The notes beneath the pieces were generated by a model, which was given only the letters and a program-made list of their open reading frames with translations, ran no database searches and was not told the origin of the DNA. Positions 1-7,875 of a stretch of DNA of 64,000 nucleotides are shown here, piece by piece. The stretch is from Celeribacter sp. HF31 (GTDB lineage: Bacteria > Pseudomonadota > Alphaproteobacteria > Rhodobacterales > Rhodobacteraceae). The translations under genes and the position numbers were made by a program. The stretch's first letter is position 1, and each line of letters begins with the position of its first letter. Where the stretch lies: NCBI RefSeq assembly GCF_011806455.1, contig NZ_JAATOT010000007.1, positions 1 through 64,000 on the forward strand, in the 5' to 3' direction.

Positions 1-2
1 AC

Positions 3-92
3 ACCGGGTCTTTGGGCGACACCTCCACGCTGGCTGAGCCCGCCGTCGTCGAGGAGCTGATCGCGAATTCGCTGTACCAAAAATCTGCGTGA
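3..92 (+). CDS. acs: Acetyl-CoA synthetase, C-terminal fragment
   Basis: This is the final 29 codons of a gene that begins before the window. The peptide reads LGDTSTLAEPAVVEELI, which matches the conserved C-terminal tail of AMP-forming acetyl-CoA synthetase (LGDTSTLADP-VV in the family). Acs activates acetate to acetyl-CoA in the cytoplasm through acetyl-AMP. The next two genes encode a DUF4212/symporter pair that commonly sits beside acs, which supports the call. Nothing can be said about the catalytic domain because it lies outside the window. Confidence 0.75.
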   Translation, partial: TGSLGDTSTLAEPAVVEELIANSLYQKSA

Positions 93-120
93 CATTTTCG
101 CAGATATGGTAGGCTATTAG

Positions 121-148
121 CATCACCCCCACGAAATGAGGGGTGATG
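121..148. repeat. 9-bp inverted repeat after acs
   Basis: CATCACCCC at 121-129 pairs with GGGGTGATG at 140-148 across a 10-base loop. It starts 29 bases after the acs stop. No T-run follows on either strand, so it is not a textbook intrinsic terminator. It may end acs transcription weakly or protect the mRNA 3' end. The rest of the 93-296 gap holds the leader of the next gene. Confidence 0.5.
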
Positions 149-296
149 CGCCCTCACCCCAAGGGAACGCCAGAAACGGGAAACTGGAGTGAGATGGCAA
201 AAAGAGCGGGTCCCGCGAGGAGGCGGGGGTCGTGATTTAAAGGACCCGAATGGTTTCAAAAGCCTCGGGTTTGGGACAAAAGGGAGGACCGCACTC

Positions 297-554
297 ATGG
301 CGGAAAATTCAGAAAACAATGCCTATTGGTCGGCCAACAAGCGGATCATCGGCATCTCATTGGTGATTTGGTTCATCTGTTCTTTCGGCTTCGGCATTCT
401 GCTGCGCCCGATGCTTGCGGGCATCAAAATCGGCGGCACGGATCTCGGCTTCTGGTTCGCCCAGCAAGGCTCGATCCTCGTGTTCCTCGTGCTCATTTTC
501 ACCTACGCGGCGAAGATGAACAAACTCGACAAGCAACATGGCGTGGACGAATAA
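297..554 (+). CDS. DUF4212 small membrane subunit of symporter
   Basis: An 85-residue protein with two predicted membrane helices (about residues 16-36 and 50-72) joined by a short loop containing GGTDLGFWFAQQGS. This is the DUF4212 pattern, a family found immediately upstream of VC_2705-type sodium:solute symporters and thought to be an accessory subunit. The ATG at 297 was chosen because AGGGAGG lies at 281-287; longer in-frame extensions upstream are basic and glycine-rich and do not look like membrane protein. The stop is 12 bases before the symporter start, so the two are co-transcribed and probably translated together. Its biochemical role is unproven. Confidence 0.85.
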   Translation: MAENSENNAYWSANKRIIGISLVIWFICSFGFGILLRPMLAGIKIGGTDLGFWFAQQGSILVFLVLIFTYAAKMNKLDKQHGVDE

Positions 555-566
555 GGAGCATCATCA

Positions 567-2306
567 ATGGATCAGTTTACCCTCAACCTTATCGTTGTGG
601 GCGCGACCTTTGCGCTCTACATCGGTATCGCGATCTGGGCCCGCGCGGGTTCCACATCTGAATTCTATGCGGCGGGCCGGGGCGTACACCCCGTCGTCAA
701 CGGCATGGCCACGGGCGCGGACTGGATGTCTGCGGCCTCCTTTATCTCCATGGCGGGGATCATCTCTTTCGGCGGCTACAACACCTCGGCCTACCTGATG
801 GGGTGGACCGGCGGCTACGTTTTGCTCGCTATGCTGATCGCGCCTTACCTGCGCAAATTCGGCAAATTCACCGTGCCCGAGTTCATCGGCGACCGTTTTT
901 ATAGCCAAACGGCCCGCACCGTGGCCGTGATCTGCCTCATCACCGCGTCCCTGACCTACGTGATTGGCCAGATGACCGGCGTTGGCGTCGCGTTCTCGCG
1001 TTTCCTCGAAGTGGACAACACCACCGGGCTCCTGATTGGCGCGGCCATCGTGTTCTTCTACGCCGTCATCGGCGGCATGAAAGGCATCACCTACACCCAG
1101 GTGGCACAATACGTCGTGTTGATCACCGCCTACACCATCCCGGCGATCTTCATCTCGCTCAAGCTGACCGGCAACCCGGTCCCGCCGCTTGGCCTGTTCG
1201 CAGACGCCAAGTCCACCGGCCTGCCGATCCTCGAGACGCTGAACGGCATGCTCGAAGACCTGGGCTTTGCGGAATACACCCGTCAGACCGACACCACGCT
1301 GAACATGTTCCTGTTCACCGTGTCGCTGATGATCGGCACTGCGGGTCTGCCGCACGTGATCGTGCGCTTCTTCACCGTGCCGACCGTGGCGGATGCCCGG
1401 TCTTCGGCCGGTTGGGCGCTTGTGTTCATCGCGCTTCTCTACCTCACCGCTCCGGCTGTGGGCGCCATGGCGCGCGTCAACCTGATCGACACCTTCTACC
1501 CGAATGGCACGCAGAGCGAAGCTGTGTCCCTCGACGCGATCGAGAACAGTGAAAGCCTCGACTGGGTGCGCAACTGGGAACAAACCGGTCTGCTGGCCTT
1601 TGATGACAAGAACGGCGACGGTCTGATCGAGTACAACGGCTCTGCCGACAACGAGTTGACCGTGAACCGCGACATCATCACGTTGGCGAACCCGGAAATC
1701 GCGAACCTGCCGGGTTGGGTGATTGCTCTGGTCGCGGCTGGTGGTCTTGCTGCTGCTCTGTCGACCGCAGCCGGTCTGTTGATGGCGATCTCTTCCGCTG
1801 TCTCTCACGACCTCATCAAGTCGCAGATCAACCCCTCCATCTCGGAAAAAGGCGAGCTGATGTCGGCGCGTGTCTCCATGGCCGTGGCCATCGTGATCGC
1901 GACCTACCTGGGCCTCAACCCTCCGGGCTTTGCGGCGCAAACCGTGGCTCTGGCCTTCGGTCTGGCAGCATCGTCGATCTTCCCGGCACTCCTGATGGGC
2001 ATCTTCTCGAAGCGCGTGAACAACAAGGGCGCCGTGGCCGGCATGATCGCTGGTCTCGCTGTGACCGTTGTTTACATCTTCCTGCACAAGGGCTGGTTCT
2101 TCATCCCGGGCACCAACTCCTTTGACGACAGCGATCCGCTTCTGCTGTCGATCAAATCGACCTCCTTTGGGTCCATCGGTGCTCTGGTGAACTTCGTCGT
2201 GGCCTATGTGGTGTCCAACGCCTCGGATGAGCCGCCGGCGGAAATCCAGGAACTCGTCGAAAGCGTCCGCATCCCGCGCGGTGCTGGCGGAGCCGTCGAC
2301 CACTAA
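567..2306 (+). CDS. Sodium:solute symporter, VC_2705 subfamily (acetate-type)
   Basis: A 579-residue inner-membrane transporter of the SSS family with about 13 helices. The N-terminal half carries the family pattern SEFYAAGRGVHPVVNGMATGADWMSAASFI, shared with acetate permease ActP, followed by a G-rich helix and the conserved IGGMKGITYTQ segment near residue 170. A hydrophilic stretch at about residues 310-375, rich in D, E and N, interrupts the membrane region and is characteristic of this subfamily. Its partner is the DUF4212 protein immediately upstream. Position after acs makes acetate or another short monocarboxylate the likely substrate, co-transported with sodium, but substrate is inferred from context only. 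Confidence 0.88.
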   Translation: MDQFTLNLIVVGATFALYIGIAIWARAGSTSEFYAAGRGVHPVVNGMATGADWMSAASFISMAGIISFGGYNTSAYLMGWTGGYVLLAMLIAPYLRKFGKFTVPEFIGDRFYSQTARTVAVICLITASLTYVIGQMTGVGVAFSRFLEVDNTTGLLIGAAIVFFYAVIGGMKGITYTQVAQYVVLITAYTIPAIFISLKLTGNPVPPLGLFADAKSTGLPILETLNGMLEDLGFAEYTRQTDTTLNMFLFTVSLMIGTAGLPHVIVRFFTVPTVADARSSAGWALVFIALLYLTAPAVGAMARVNLIDTFYPNGTQSEAVSLDAIENSESLDWVRNWEQTGLLAFDDKNGDGLIEYNGSADNELTVNRDIITLANPEIANLPGWVIALVAAGGLAAALSTAAGLLMAISSAVSHDLIKSQINPSISEKGELMSARVSMAVAIVIATYLGLNPPGFAAQTVALAFGLAASSIFPALLMGIFSKRVNNKGAVAGMIAGLAVTVVYIFLHKGWFFIPGTNSFDDSDPLLLSIKSTSFGSIGALVNFVVAYVVSNASDEPPAEIQELVESVRIPRGAGGAVDH

Positions 2307-2347
2307 AAAGGTTTGGGCTGGCGTCATCGCCAGTCCATCTTCATATT

Positions 2348-2379
2348 GGGCGCGGGGGTCATCTTCCGCGCCCTTTTTT
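2348..2379 (+). terminator. Intrinsic terminator after the symporter gene
   Basis: GGGCGCGG (2348-2355) pairs perfectly with CCGCGCCC (2366-2373) across a 10-base loop and is followed by six T residues (2374-2379). It lies between the symporter stop and the next start (2406), so the downstream signalling genes probably receive only read-through or use their own promoter. Confidence 0.8.
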
Positions 2380-2405
2380 GAACCGCTTTTTCCGGGAGGC
2401 CAGCG

Positions 2406-4223
2406 ATGAGCGCCACAGCCAAGATCATCGACTTCCTTCAGATCACCCACCCTTATGACGTCCTGCCACAAAGTGAATTGGCCGAGCTTGCCACCGGGTT
2501 CTCGCGCAAGACCTATGCCGAAGGTGAGGTGATCTACGCCCATGGCGAATTGCTCGAGGGCCTCTATCTGATCAAGGACGGCACTGTCGAAATCACCGAC
2601 GCCAATGGCGCGCAGATGTCGCTGTTGCAAAAGTCGAACCATTTCGGCGAGCGCGGGCTTTTGCGTGACGGCATGGCGGCGACCACAGCGACGGCGGCCT
2701 CTGCCTGTACGGTGCTGTTGCTCACGCCCGAGGCCTTCAAATCCGAAGTCTCCGCGAACCCTGAATTTGCCCGCTACTTCAATCGCGGCCAGGCCCGACC
2801 CAAAGCGGCCTCAGGCCTCATGACCCAACATGTTTCCGATCTCATGGCGAAGGCGCCGGTGAGCTGTGCGGAGACGACACCGATTGCCGAGTGCGCGCAG
2901 CTCATGCGCGACGCGAAAGTGTCCTCCGTCGCGGTGACCGAGGGCGAGCGCCTCCTGGGCCTCGTCACCGTGCGCGACATGACGAACAAGGTGCTGGCCG
3001 AGGGCAAAGACACCGCCCTGCCCGTTTCCGCCATCATGGCGAAAGACCCGATCACGCTCACCCCCGGCGCGCTTGGCACCGATGTGATCCACGTCATGCT
3101 GGAGAACCACATCGGGCACCTGCCCATCGTCGAAGGCGGCAAGCTGGTCGGCATGGTCACCCAGACAGACATCACGCGGTTCTTTGGATCGAGCCAGACC
3201 CAAATGGTCTTCGATCTGAGCAAGGCCGAAAGCATCGCCGATATGGCCGCCGTCACCGCGCGCCTGCCCGAGTTTCTCATGCAGCTCGTCGGCAGCCATC
3301 TGGCCCATGATGTGGTGACGCGCAAAATCACCGACATCGCCGATATCGTCACGCGGCGCCTGCTCAAAATGGCCGAAGAAGACTTCGGCCCCGCCCCCGT
3401 GCCATACCTCTGGGCCGCCTGCGGCTCCCAAGGCCGACGCGAACAGACCGGCGTGTCGGATCAGGACAATTGCTTGATCATCGACAACGCGGCGACGGAC
3501 GCGGACATGGACTACTTCCGCAAATTGGCACGCTTTGTCTGCGACGGGTTGGACGCCTGCGGCTATGTCTATTGCCCGGGCGATATGATGGCGATGGCCG
3601 ACCGCTGGTGCCAACCCCTCTCGGTTTGGGAGAGCTATTTCAACAAATGGATCGCGGCACCGGACAATGAGGCACAGATGCTGGCTTCTGTCATGTATGA
3701 CCTGCGCCCCATCGCGGGGGACGAGAGCCTGTTCACGCCCTTGCAGAAAACCGCTCTGGAGGCCGCGGCGAAAAATTCGATCTTCGTCGCGCATATGATT
3801 TCGAACTCTCTGAAACACACGCCGCCTCTGGGACTGCTCAGGGGCTTTGCGACGATCAAATCCGGCGAGCATCGCAATCGGCTCGACATGAAAGCCAACG
3901 GCGTCGTCCCCATCGTCGATTTGGGCCGGGTCTACGCGCTTCAGGGCAAGCTGACCGCCGCCAACACCCGCGCGCGGATCGAAGGCGCGATCGAAGCCGG
4001 GGTGATTTCGGAAACCGGCGGCAAGGACCTCTTGGCCGCCTATGACATGATCGCCACTGCGCGCCTCGAACATCAGGCCGAACAGGTCCGCAGCGGCCGC
4101 AAACCCGACAATTTCCTGAGCCCTTCGGCGCTTCCGGCGTTTGAACGCTCCCACCTGCGCGATGCCTTCGTCATCGTGCGCACCATGCAATCTTTGCTCG
4201 GATCATCCTCCGCGCGCTCATAA
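2406..4223 (+). CDS. cNMP-binding/CBS/DUF294 nucleotidyltransferase protein
   Basis: A 605-residue soluble regulator. Residues about 15-125 form a cyclic-nucleotide-binding-type beta roll (GEVIYAHGELLEGLYLIKDG, then the FGERGLL segment). Residues about 140-260 hold two CBS motifs that usually bind adenine nucleotides. Residues about 290-430 are a DUF294 nucleotidyltransferase domain with GSQGRREQ and SDQDN, the metal- and nucleotide-binding signature, and the rest is the DUF294 C-terminal helical domain. This architecture is commonly found next to DUF4212/symporter pairs, so a role in sensing energy or nucleotide state and controlling uptake is plausible. The target of nucleotidylation is unknown. 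The ribosome site is GGGAGG about ten bases before ATG 2406. Confidence 0.85.
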   Translation: MSATAKIIDFLQITHPYDVLPQSELAELATGFSRKTYAEGEVIYAHGELLEGLYLIKDGTVEITDANGAQMSLLQKSNHFGERGLLRDGMAATTATAASACTVLLLTPEAFKSEVSANPEFARYFNRGQARPKAASGLMTQHVSDLMAKAPVSCAETTPIAECAQLMRDAKVSSVAVTEGERLLGLVTVRDMTNKVLAEGKDTALPVSAIMAKDPITLTPGALGTDVIHVMLENHIGHLPIVEGGKLVGMVTQTDITRFFGSSQTQMVFDLSKAESIADMAAVTARLPEFLMQLVGSHLAHDVVTRKITDIADIVTRRLLKMAEEDFGPAPVPYLWAACGSQGRREQTGVSDQDNCLIIDNAATDADMDYFRKLARFVCDGLDACGYVYCPGDMMAMADRWCQPLSVWESYFNKWIAAPDNEAQMLASVMYDLRPIAGDESLFTPLQKTALEAAAKNSIFVAHMISNSLKHTPPLGLLRGFATIKSGEHRNRLDMKANGVVPIVDLGRVYALQGKLTAANTRARIEGAIEAGVISETGGKDLLAAYDMIATARLEHQAEQVRSGRKPDNFLSPSALPAFERSHLRDAFVIVRTMQSLLGSSSARS

Positions 4224-4241
4224 CAAAGAGGGTCAAACCCC

Positions 4242-4745
4242 ATGCTTCTCGAATTTATCGCCACCATTTCCGCAGGCGTCGGTGCCGCCGGGATCATCCT
4301 TGCGCTGCAAAAACTCTTGCGCCTGCCGATGCCGAAATGGGCGATGCCCGCCGCCGCCGGTCTCGCCATGCTGGCCTTTACGATCTGGTCGGACTACTCG
4401 TGGTTCTCGCGCGCCGAACAAGGGCTTGGCGAGAGCAAGATCACCGCCATGACCGTCGACAAGCGCCAGATCTGGCGGCCCTGGACCTTCGTGTTCCCGG
4501 TCACCACACAGTTCATCGCCTTGGACAAAGAAGGCGCCAAGGTCGACGGCGCCATGGTGGAAACCGACATGTATCTTTTGGCCCGCCGCTCCGAAAGCGC
4601 CATCGTGCCGGTGGCTTTCGACTGCCTCCTGTCGCGCCGCGCCGACACCGTCGGCTTGCCGGAGGGCGATCTCTCGGGCGCGACATGGTATGACATGGAC
4701 GAGAATGAACCGATATTGCGGACGGCTTGCGATGAGTTGAGGTAG
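4242..4745 (+). CDS. Conserved hypothetical membrane-anchored protein
   Basis: A 167-residue protein that I do not recognise as a named family. Residues 1-25 and about 33-52 form two hydrophobic helices, after which the chain is soluble: it holds DKRQIWRPWTFVFPVTTQFIALD, a strand-rich segment and two cysteines (CLLSRR and TACDEL). Topology suggests an anchored domain on one face of the inner membrane. It starts 18 bases after the nucleotidyltransferase gene and is followed 27 bases later by the receiver gene, so it is likely part of the same signalling transcript. No function is assigned. Confidence 0.75.
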   Translation: MLLEFIATISAGVGAAGIILALQKLLRLPMPKWAMPAAAGLAMLAFTIWSDYSWFSRAEQGLGESKITAMTVDKRQIWRPWTFVFPVTTQFIALDKEGAKVDGAMVETDMYLLARRSESAIVPVAFDCLLSRRADTVGLPEGDLSGATWYDMDENEPILRTACDELR

Positions 4746-4772
4746 CATCATCAGAAGGGGAGGAGGAGACAT

Positions 4773-5162
4773 ATGGCAGATCAAAAGCGCATCCTTCTGG
4801 TTGAGGATGAGGACAATATCGCCATCGCCATCGAGGTGTTGTTGACCCGCGCGGGCTATGAGCTTTTGCGCGTGTCCCATGGTGATCAGGCTCTCCCCAA
4901 TATTCGCGCGCAAAAGCCCGATCTCGTGCTTCTTGACGTGACGCTTCCGGGGCTGTCGGGCTATGAAGTTTGCCAGCGTCTGCGCCGCGATGCCGAATTG
5001 GCCCACATCCCCGTATTGATGATGTCCGCGCGCGCCTCCGAGGCCGAACAGCGCAAAGGCGTGGCCATGGGCGCGAATGCCTTTTTGACGAAACCCTTTG
5101 CCATGAGTGATCTTTTGGGCTCCGTCGCTCGCCTGATCGCAGGAGGTGCGCATGAAAATTGA
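4773..5162 (+). CDS. Stand-alone receiver-domain response regulator
   Basis: A 129-residue single CheY-like receiver with no output domain. The acidic pocket is the ED-D cluster near residues 11-14, the phospho-acceptor is D55 in LLDVTLPG, the switch Ser is S85 in MMSAR, and the conserved Lys is K107 in TKPF; all are intact. A strong purine-rich ribosome site (GGGGAGGAGGAG) precedes ATG 4773. The end overlaps the next gene by 11 bases, indicating translational coupling to the sensor-exonuclease protein. It presumably acts by protein contact, and the neighbouring kinase-like protein looks unable to phosphorylate it, so the phosphodonor is unknown. Confidence 0.9.
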   Translation: MADQKRILLVEDEDNIAIAIEVLLTRAGYELLRVSHGDQALPNIRAQKPDLVLLDVTLPGLSGYEVCQRLRRDAELAHIPVLMMSARASEAEQRKGVAMGANAFLTKPFAMSDLLGSVARLIAGGAHEN

Positions 5163-7254
5163 ACACTGGTCTTTGCGGCTACGGGTCTTTCTATTTTTCG
5201 CCTTTCTTGCCATCGTCGCGATCTCCGGCGAGGCCGTCGGGCTTTACCTCGGCTTTGCCCGGATGGACAACCCCGGCGCCATAGACGGGTTTGTCTTTGC
5301 CGGCGTGATCGCGGGCTTTGCCACGTTGGCCGTGGTGGCCTGGGTCTGGTTCCTGTTCGACGAACACCTCGCCCGCCCGATCCAGCGGCTCGCGGGTGGC
5401 ATGCTGGCGCGGGCGCATGCAGATGTCGATGACTCTCTGGACGAGAAAACCGCGCGATATCTGGGCGACTTGGCCCCCGCCGCGCGCGCGGTGACGGAAA
5501 ACCTCACCGCCACGCGCAACAAACTGGCCGAAAGCGTCGCGCAGGAAACCACCCGGCTCATCGAGGAAAAGGAAAAGCTCACAGCACTTTCTGCCGAGAT
5601 GCCGCTTGGGATCGTGCTTGTCTCCGGCCATCACAAGATCGCGTTCTATAATGGTGCGGCCGCCGATCTCATGTCTGCCGATCACGCCCCCGGCCTCGAT
5701 CATTCGATTTTCGATTTCCTGCGCGCGCGTCCGATTCAATCGGCCTACACGCGGCTTTGCGCGGGCGAAGGCGGCGATGGGCATGTGCTGCCCCTGACGG
5801 TTGCCACCACGCATGGCGGCGAGGTGCTCTCCGCCCGCATGCGCCTGATGCATGCTCCGAATGAGGGCGACATCACGCCGCCCTATGTGCTGACGCTCGA
5901 TGATGTGACCTCTGACCTCACGGTCCATGCCGAACGCGAGAAACTCCTGTCGCGCCTGTTCGCGACGCTGCGCCCCTCCATCGCCTCTCTGCAAACCACG
6001 CTGGCCGCGCGCGACGCCGACGACAGCCTGCGCAGCGATCCGCGTCTTGACCGCGCTTTGGTCGATGAGATGGAGAAACTGACCCGCGTCATCGCCACGC
6101 TCGACGATCAATATGAGGCGGGCAAAGCGAACTGGTGGCCGATGGCCCAAGTGCGCAGTGCCGAGTTGTGCGATGCGCTCTCTGCGCAGTTGCAACAAGA
6201 TGACATTCCGCTGGCTGCTGATGCCTCCGACGCCATGGCGCTCACCTTGGATGCGGTTCAGATCATCACGCTTCTGTCCCATATCGCCCGACACATCACC
6301 CGCACCGGCGGCCGCGCGCTGTCGTTTTTGATCAGCCGCGACGAGGGCGGTGGCGCGATGCTGGCGCTGGGGTGGAGTGGCGATCCCTTGTCGGTCGATC
6401 TGTTGGAAAGCTGGCTGTCTGAGACCCTCGACGTGGGCCTCGTCGACATGAGCGGACGCGATATTCTGGAGGCTCATGGCACGGAGATCTGGCCCGAATT
6501 CGGTCGCGCGTCGCGCGCGGTTCTGAAACTTCCGATCCGCGAAGCCCGTCGTTTGCGCCGCACCTTGGGCGATGGCCGTCGTGCCGTGACCTATGACTTT
6601 GATCTTCTATCGAAAACCCCACCAAAAGAGTTGATGGACACACCGCTCTCGGACCTGTCTTATGTGGTCTTTGACACGGAAACCACCGGACTGTTGCCGT
6701 CCCAAGGCGACGAGATTTGCCAGATCGCCGCGCTCCGTGTGGTGAATGGCAAGGTGATCGAGACCGAAGCCCTCGACCAGCTTGTGAACCCCGGTCGCAC
6801 CATTCCGAAATCCGCCACGGAGGTGCATCACATCACCAACGCCATGGTGAAGGACGCGCCCAAAATCGACGTGGCCGGACGGCAATTGCACAGCTTTGCC
6901 AGAGGTGCCGTGTTGGTCGCCCATAACGCGCCGTTTGATTTGGAATTCCTGCGCCGTCACGAGGCCGAGATCGGCGCGAAATTCACCAATCCCGTGCTCG
7001 ACACCGTGCTTTTGTCCGCCATCGTTTTTGGCCAATCCGAAGAGCACACGCTCGATGCGATCTCCAAACGTCTCGGCGTCAAAATCCCGCCAGAGGCACG
7101 TCACACCGCCATGGGGGACACGATTGCGACGGCGGATGTGTTTATCAAATTGCTGCGCATGGCCGAGGAAAAAGGCATCCGCACCTTTGGCGATGCCCTC
7201 ACGGAGATGCGCAAACACAAACGGCTTTTGCAAGATGCCAATGAGCCCGCGTAG
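5152..7254 (+). CDS. Membrane sensor-like protein fused to DnaQ-type exonuclease
   Basis: A 700-residue fusion. Two membrane helices lie at about residues 7-28 and 44-66 with a short external loop, then a HAMP-like linker, a coiled coil, a PAS-like domain (about 140-265) and a helical segment that resembles a histidine-kinase core. No phospho-acceptor His is seen where an H-box is expected (residues about 265-290, RLFATLRPSIASLQ), and I cannot find N or G boxes. From about residue 500 a DEDDh 3'-5' exonuclease follows: FDTETTG (about 506), HNAPFD (about 591) and HTAMGD (about 651), complete for catalysis. ATG 5152 is preceded by AGGAGG at 5141-5146. A PolC/epsilon-like exonuclease is often found in acetate symporter loci; the fused degenerate sensor is the unusual part. 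Substrate unknown. Confidence 0.85.
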   Translation: MKIEHWSLRLRVFLFFAFLAIVAISGEAVGLYLGFARMDNPGAIDGFVFAGVIAGFATLAVVAWVWFLFDEHLARPIQRLAGGMLARAHADVDDSLDEKTARYLGDLAPAARAVTENLTATRNKLAESVAQETTRLIEEKEKLTALSAEMPLGIVLVSGHHKIAFYNGAAADLMSADHAPGLDHSIFDFLRARPIQSAYTRLCAGEGGDGHVLPLTVATTHGGEVLSARMRLMHAPNEGDITPPYVLTLDDVTSDLTVHAEREKLLSRLFATLRPSIASLQTTLAARDADDSLRSDPRLDRALVDEMEKLTRVIATLDDQYEAGKANWWPMAQVRSAELCDALSAQLQQDDIPLAADASDAMALTLDAVQIITLLSHIARHITRTGGRALSFLISRDEGGGAMLALGWSGDPLSVDLLESWLSETLDVGLVDMSGRDILEAHGTEIWPEFGRASRAVLKLPIREARRLRRTLGDGRRAVTYDFDLLSKTPPKELMDTPLSDLSYVVFDTETTGLLPSQGDEICQIAALRVVNGKVIETEALDQLVNPGRTIPKSATEVHHITNAMVKDAPKIDVAGRQLHSFARGAVLVAHNAPFDLEFLRRHEAEIGAKFTNPVLDTVLLSAIVFGQSEEHTLDAISKRLGVKIPPEARHTAMGDTIATADVFIKLLRMAEEKGIRTFGDALTEMRKHKRLLQDANEPA

Positions 7255-7255
7255 G

Positions 7256-7855
7256 TCAGATTAGCGCACGAATTTTGCCGACCGCCTCGCGGTGATCGAA
7301 AAACGGCACATGGTCTGGCGGCATGTCTTTGTGGAGGGCCGCCTCGACTTCGGCCAGAACAACACGCGTGACAAAAGGCAGATCAAACGCCCGCGCGCCC
7401 TCCAACGTCACCCATTGCAGAAGCGACAGCTCATCCTCGGCACGGGAGAAATCATCCGGGTCATTGGCGATATCCTCGGCCTTGATCAGGAAGAACCGCG
7501 CATCGAACCGGCGCGGGCGGCCCGGCGGCGTGATGGCGCGAAAGATGAACTCCGCCTCGCGGGTTTCCTTGAGCAACAATCCGGTTTCTTCGCGCAATTC
7601 CCGCACCGCTGCCGTGACCAAAGCCGATGCCAATTCCGGCGAGGCCTCCGCCGACAATCGGCGCAGGGTTTGCGGGTCCAGTACCACGGGGGCCGCGAAA
7701 TCTTCGGCATCCACTGCGCCACCGGGAAAAACGAATTTGCCGGGCATGAACACGGCACTGCGCCCCCGTTGCCCCATCAACACGCGAGGCCCCTCTGCGC
7801 CGTCGCGCAAGAGAACCACCGTGGCGGCATCGCGAATGGGAACATTTGTCATCAT
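7256..7855 (-). CDS. NUDIX hydrolase, NUDT8/NUDT19-like
   Basis: A 199-residue NUDIX protein. The box is split, as in the NUDT19-type group: GGAVDAED near residue 45 and, after an insertion, AAVRELREETGLLL near residue 90, giving the REXXEEXG metal-binding helix. Such enzymes cleave nucleoside diphosphates linked to another moiety, often CoA derivatives, but substrate cannot be read from this sequence. The start is ATG at 7855, with a second Met directly after it. It is convergent with the exonuclease gene (stops nearly touching) and lies 20 bases after the type I secretion adaptor gene, so it may ride on that transcript. Confidence 0.82.
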   Translation of the reverse strand: MMTNVPIRDAATVVLLRDGAEGPRVLMGQRGRSAVFMPGKFVFPGGAVDAEDFAAPVVLDPQTLRRLSAEASPELASALVTAAVRELREETGLLLKETREAEFIFRAITPPGRPRRFDARFFLIKAEDIANDPDDFSRAEDELSLLQWVTLEGARAFDLPFVTRVVLAEVEAALHKDMPPDHVPFFDHREAVGKIRALI

Positions 7856-7875
7856 GACATCAGCCTAGCGATCCG

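Noticed and set aside
2406-7254. CBASS-like anti-phage system (nucleotidyltransferase plus nuclease)
   Set aside because: The transferase is the DUF294 type with cNMP/CBS sensors, not a CD-NTase, and the neighbours are acetate uptake genes rather than defence or mobile genes.
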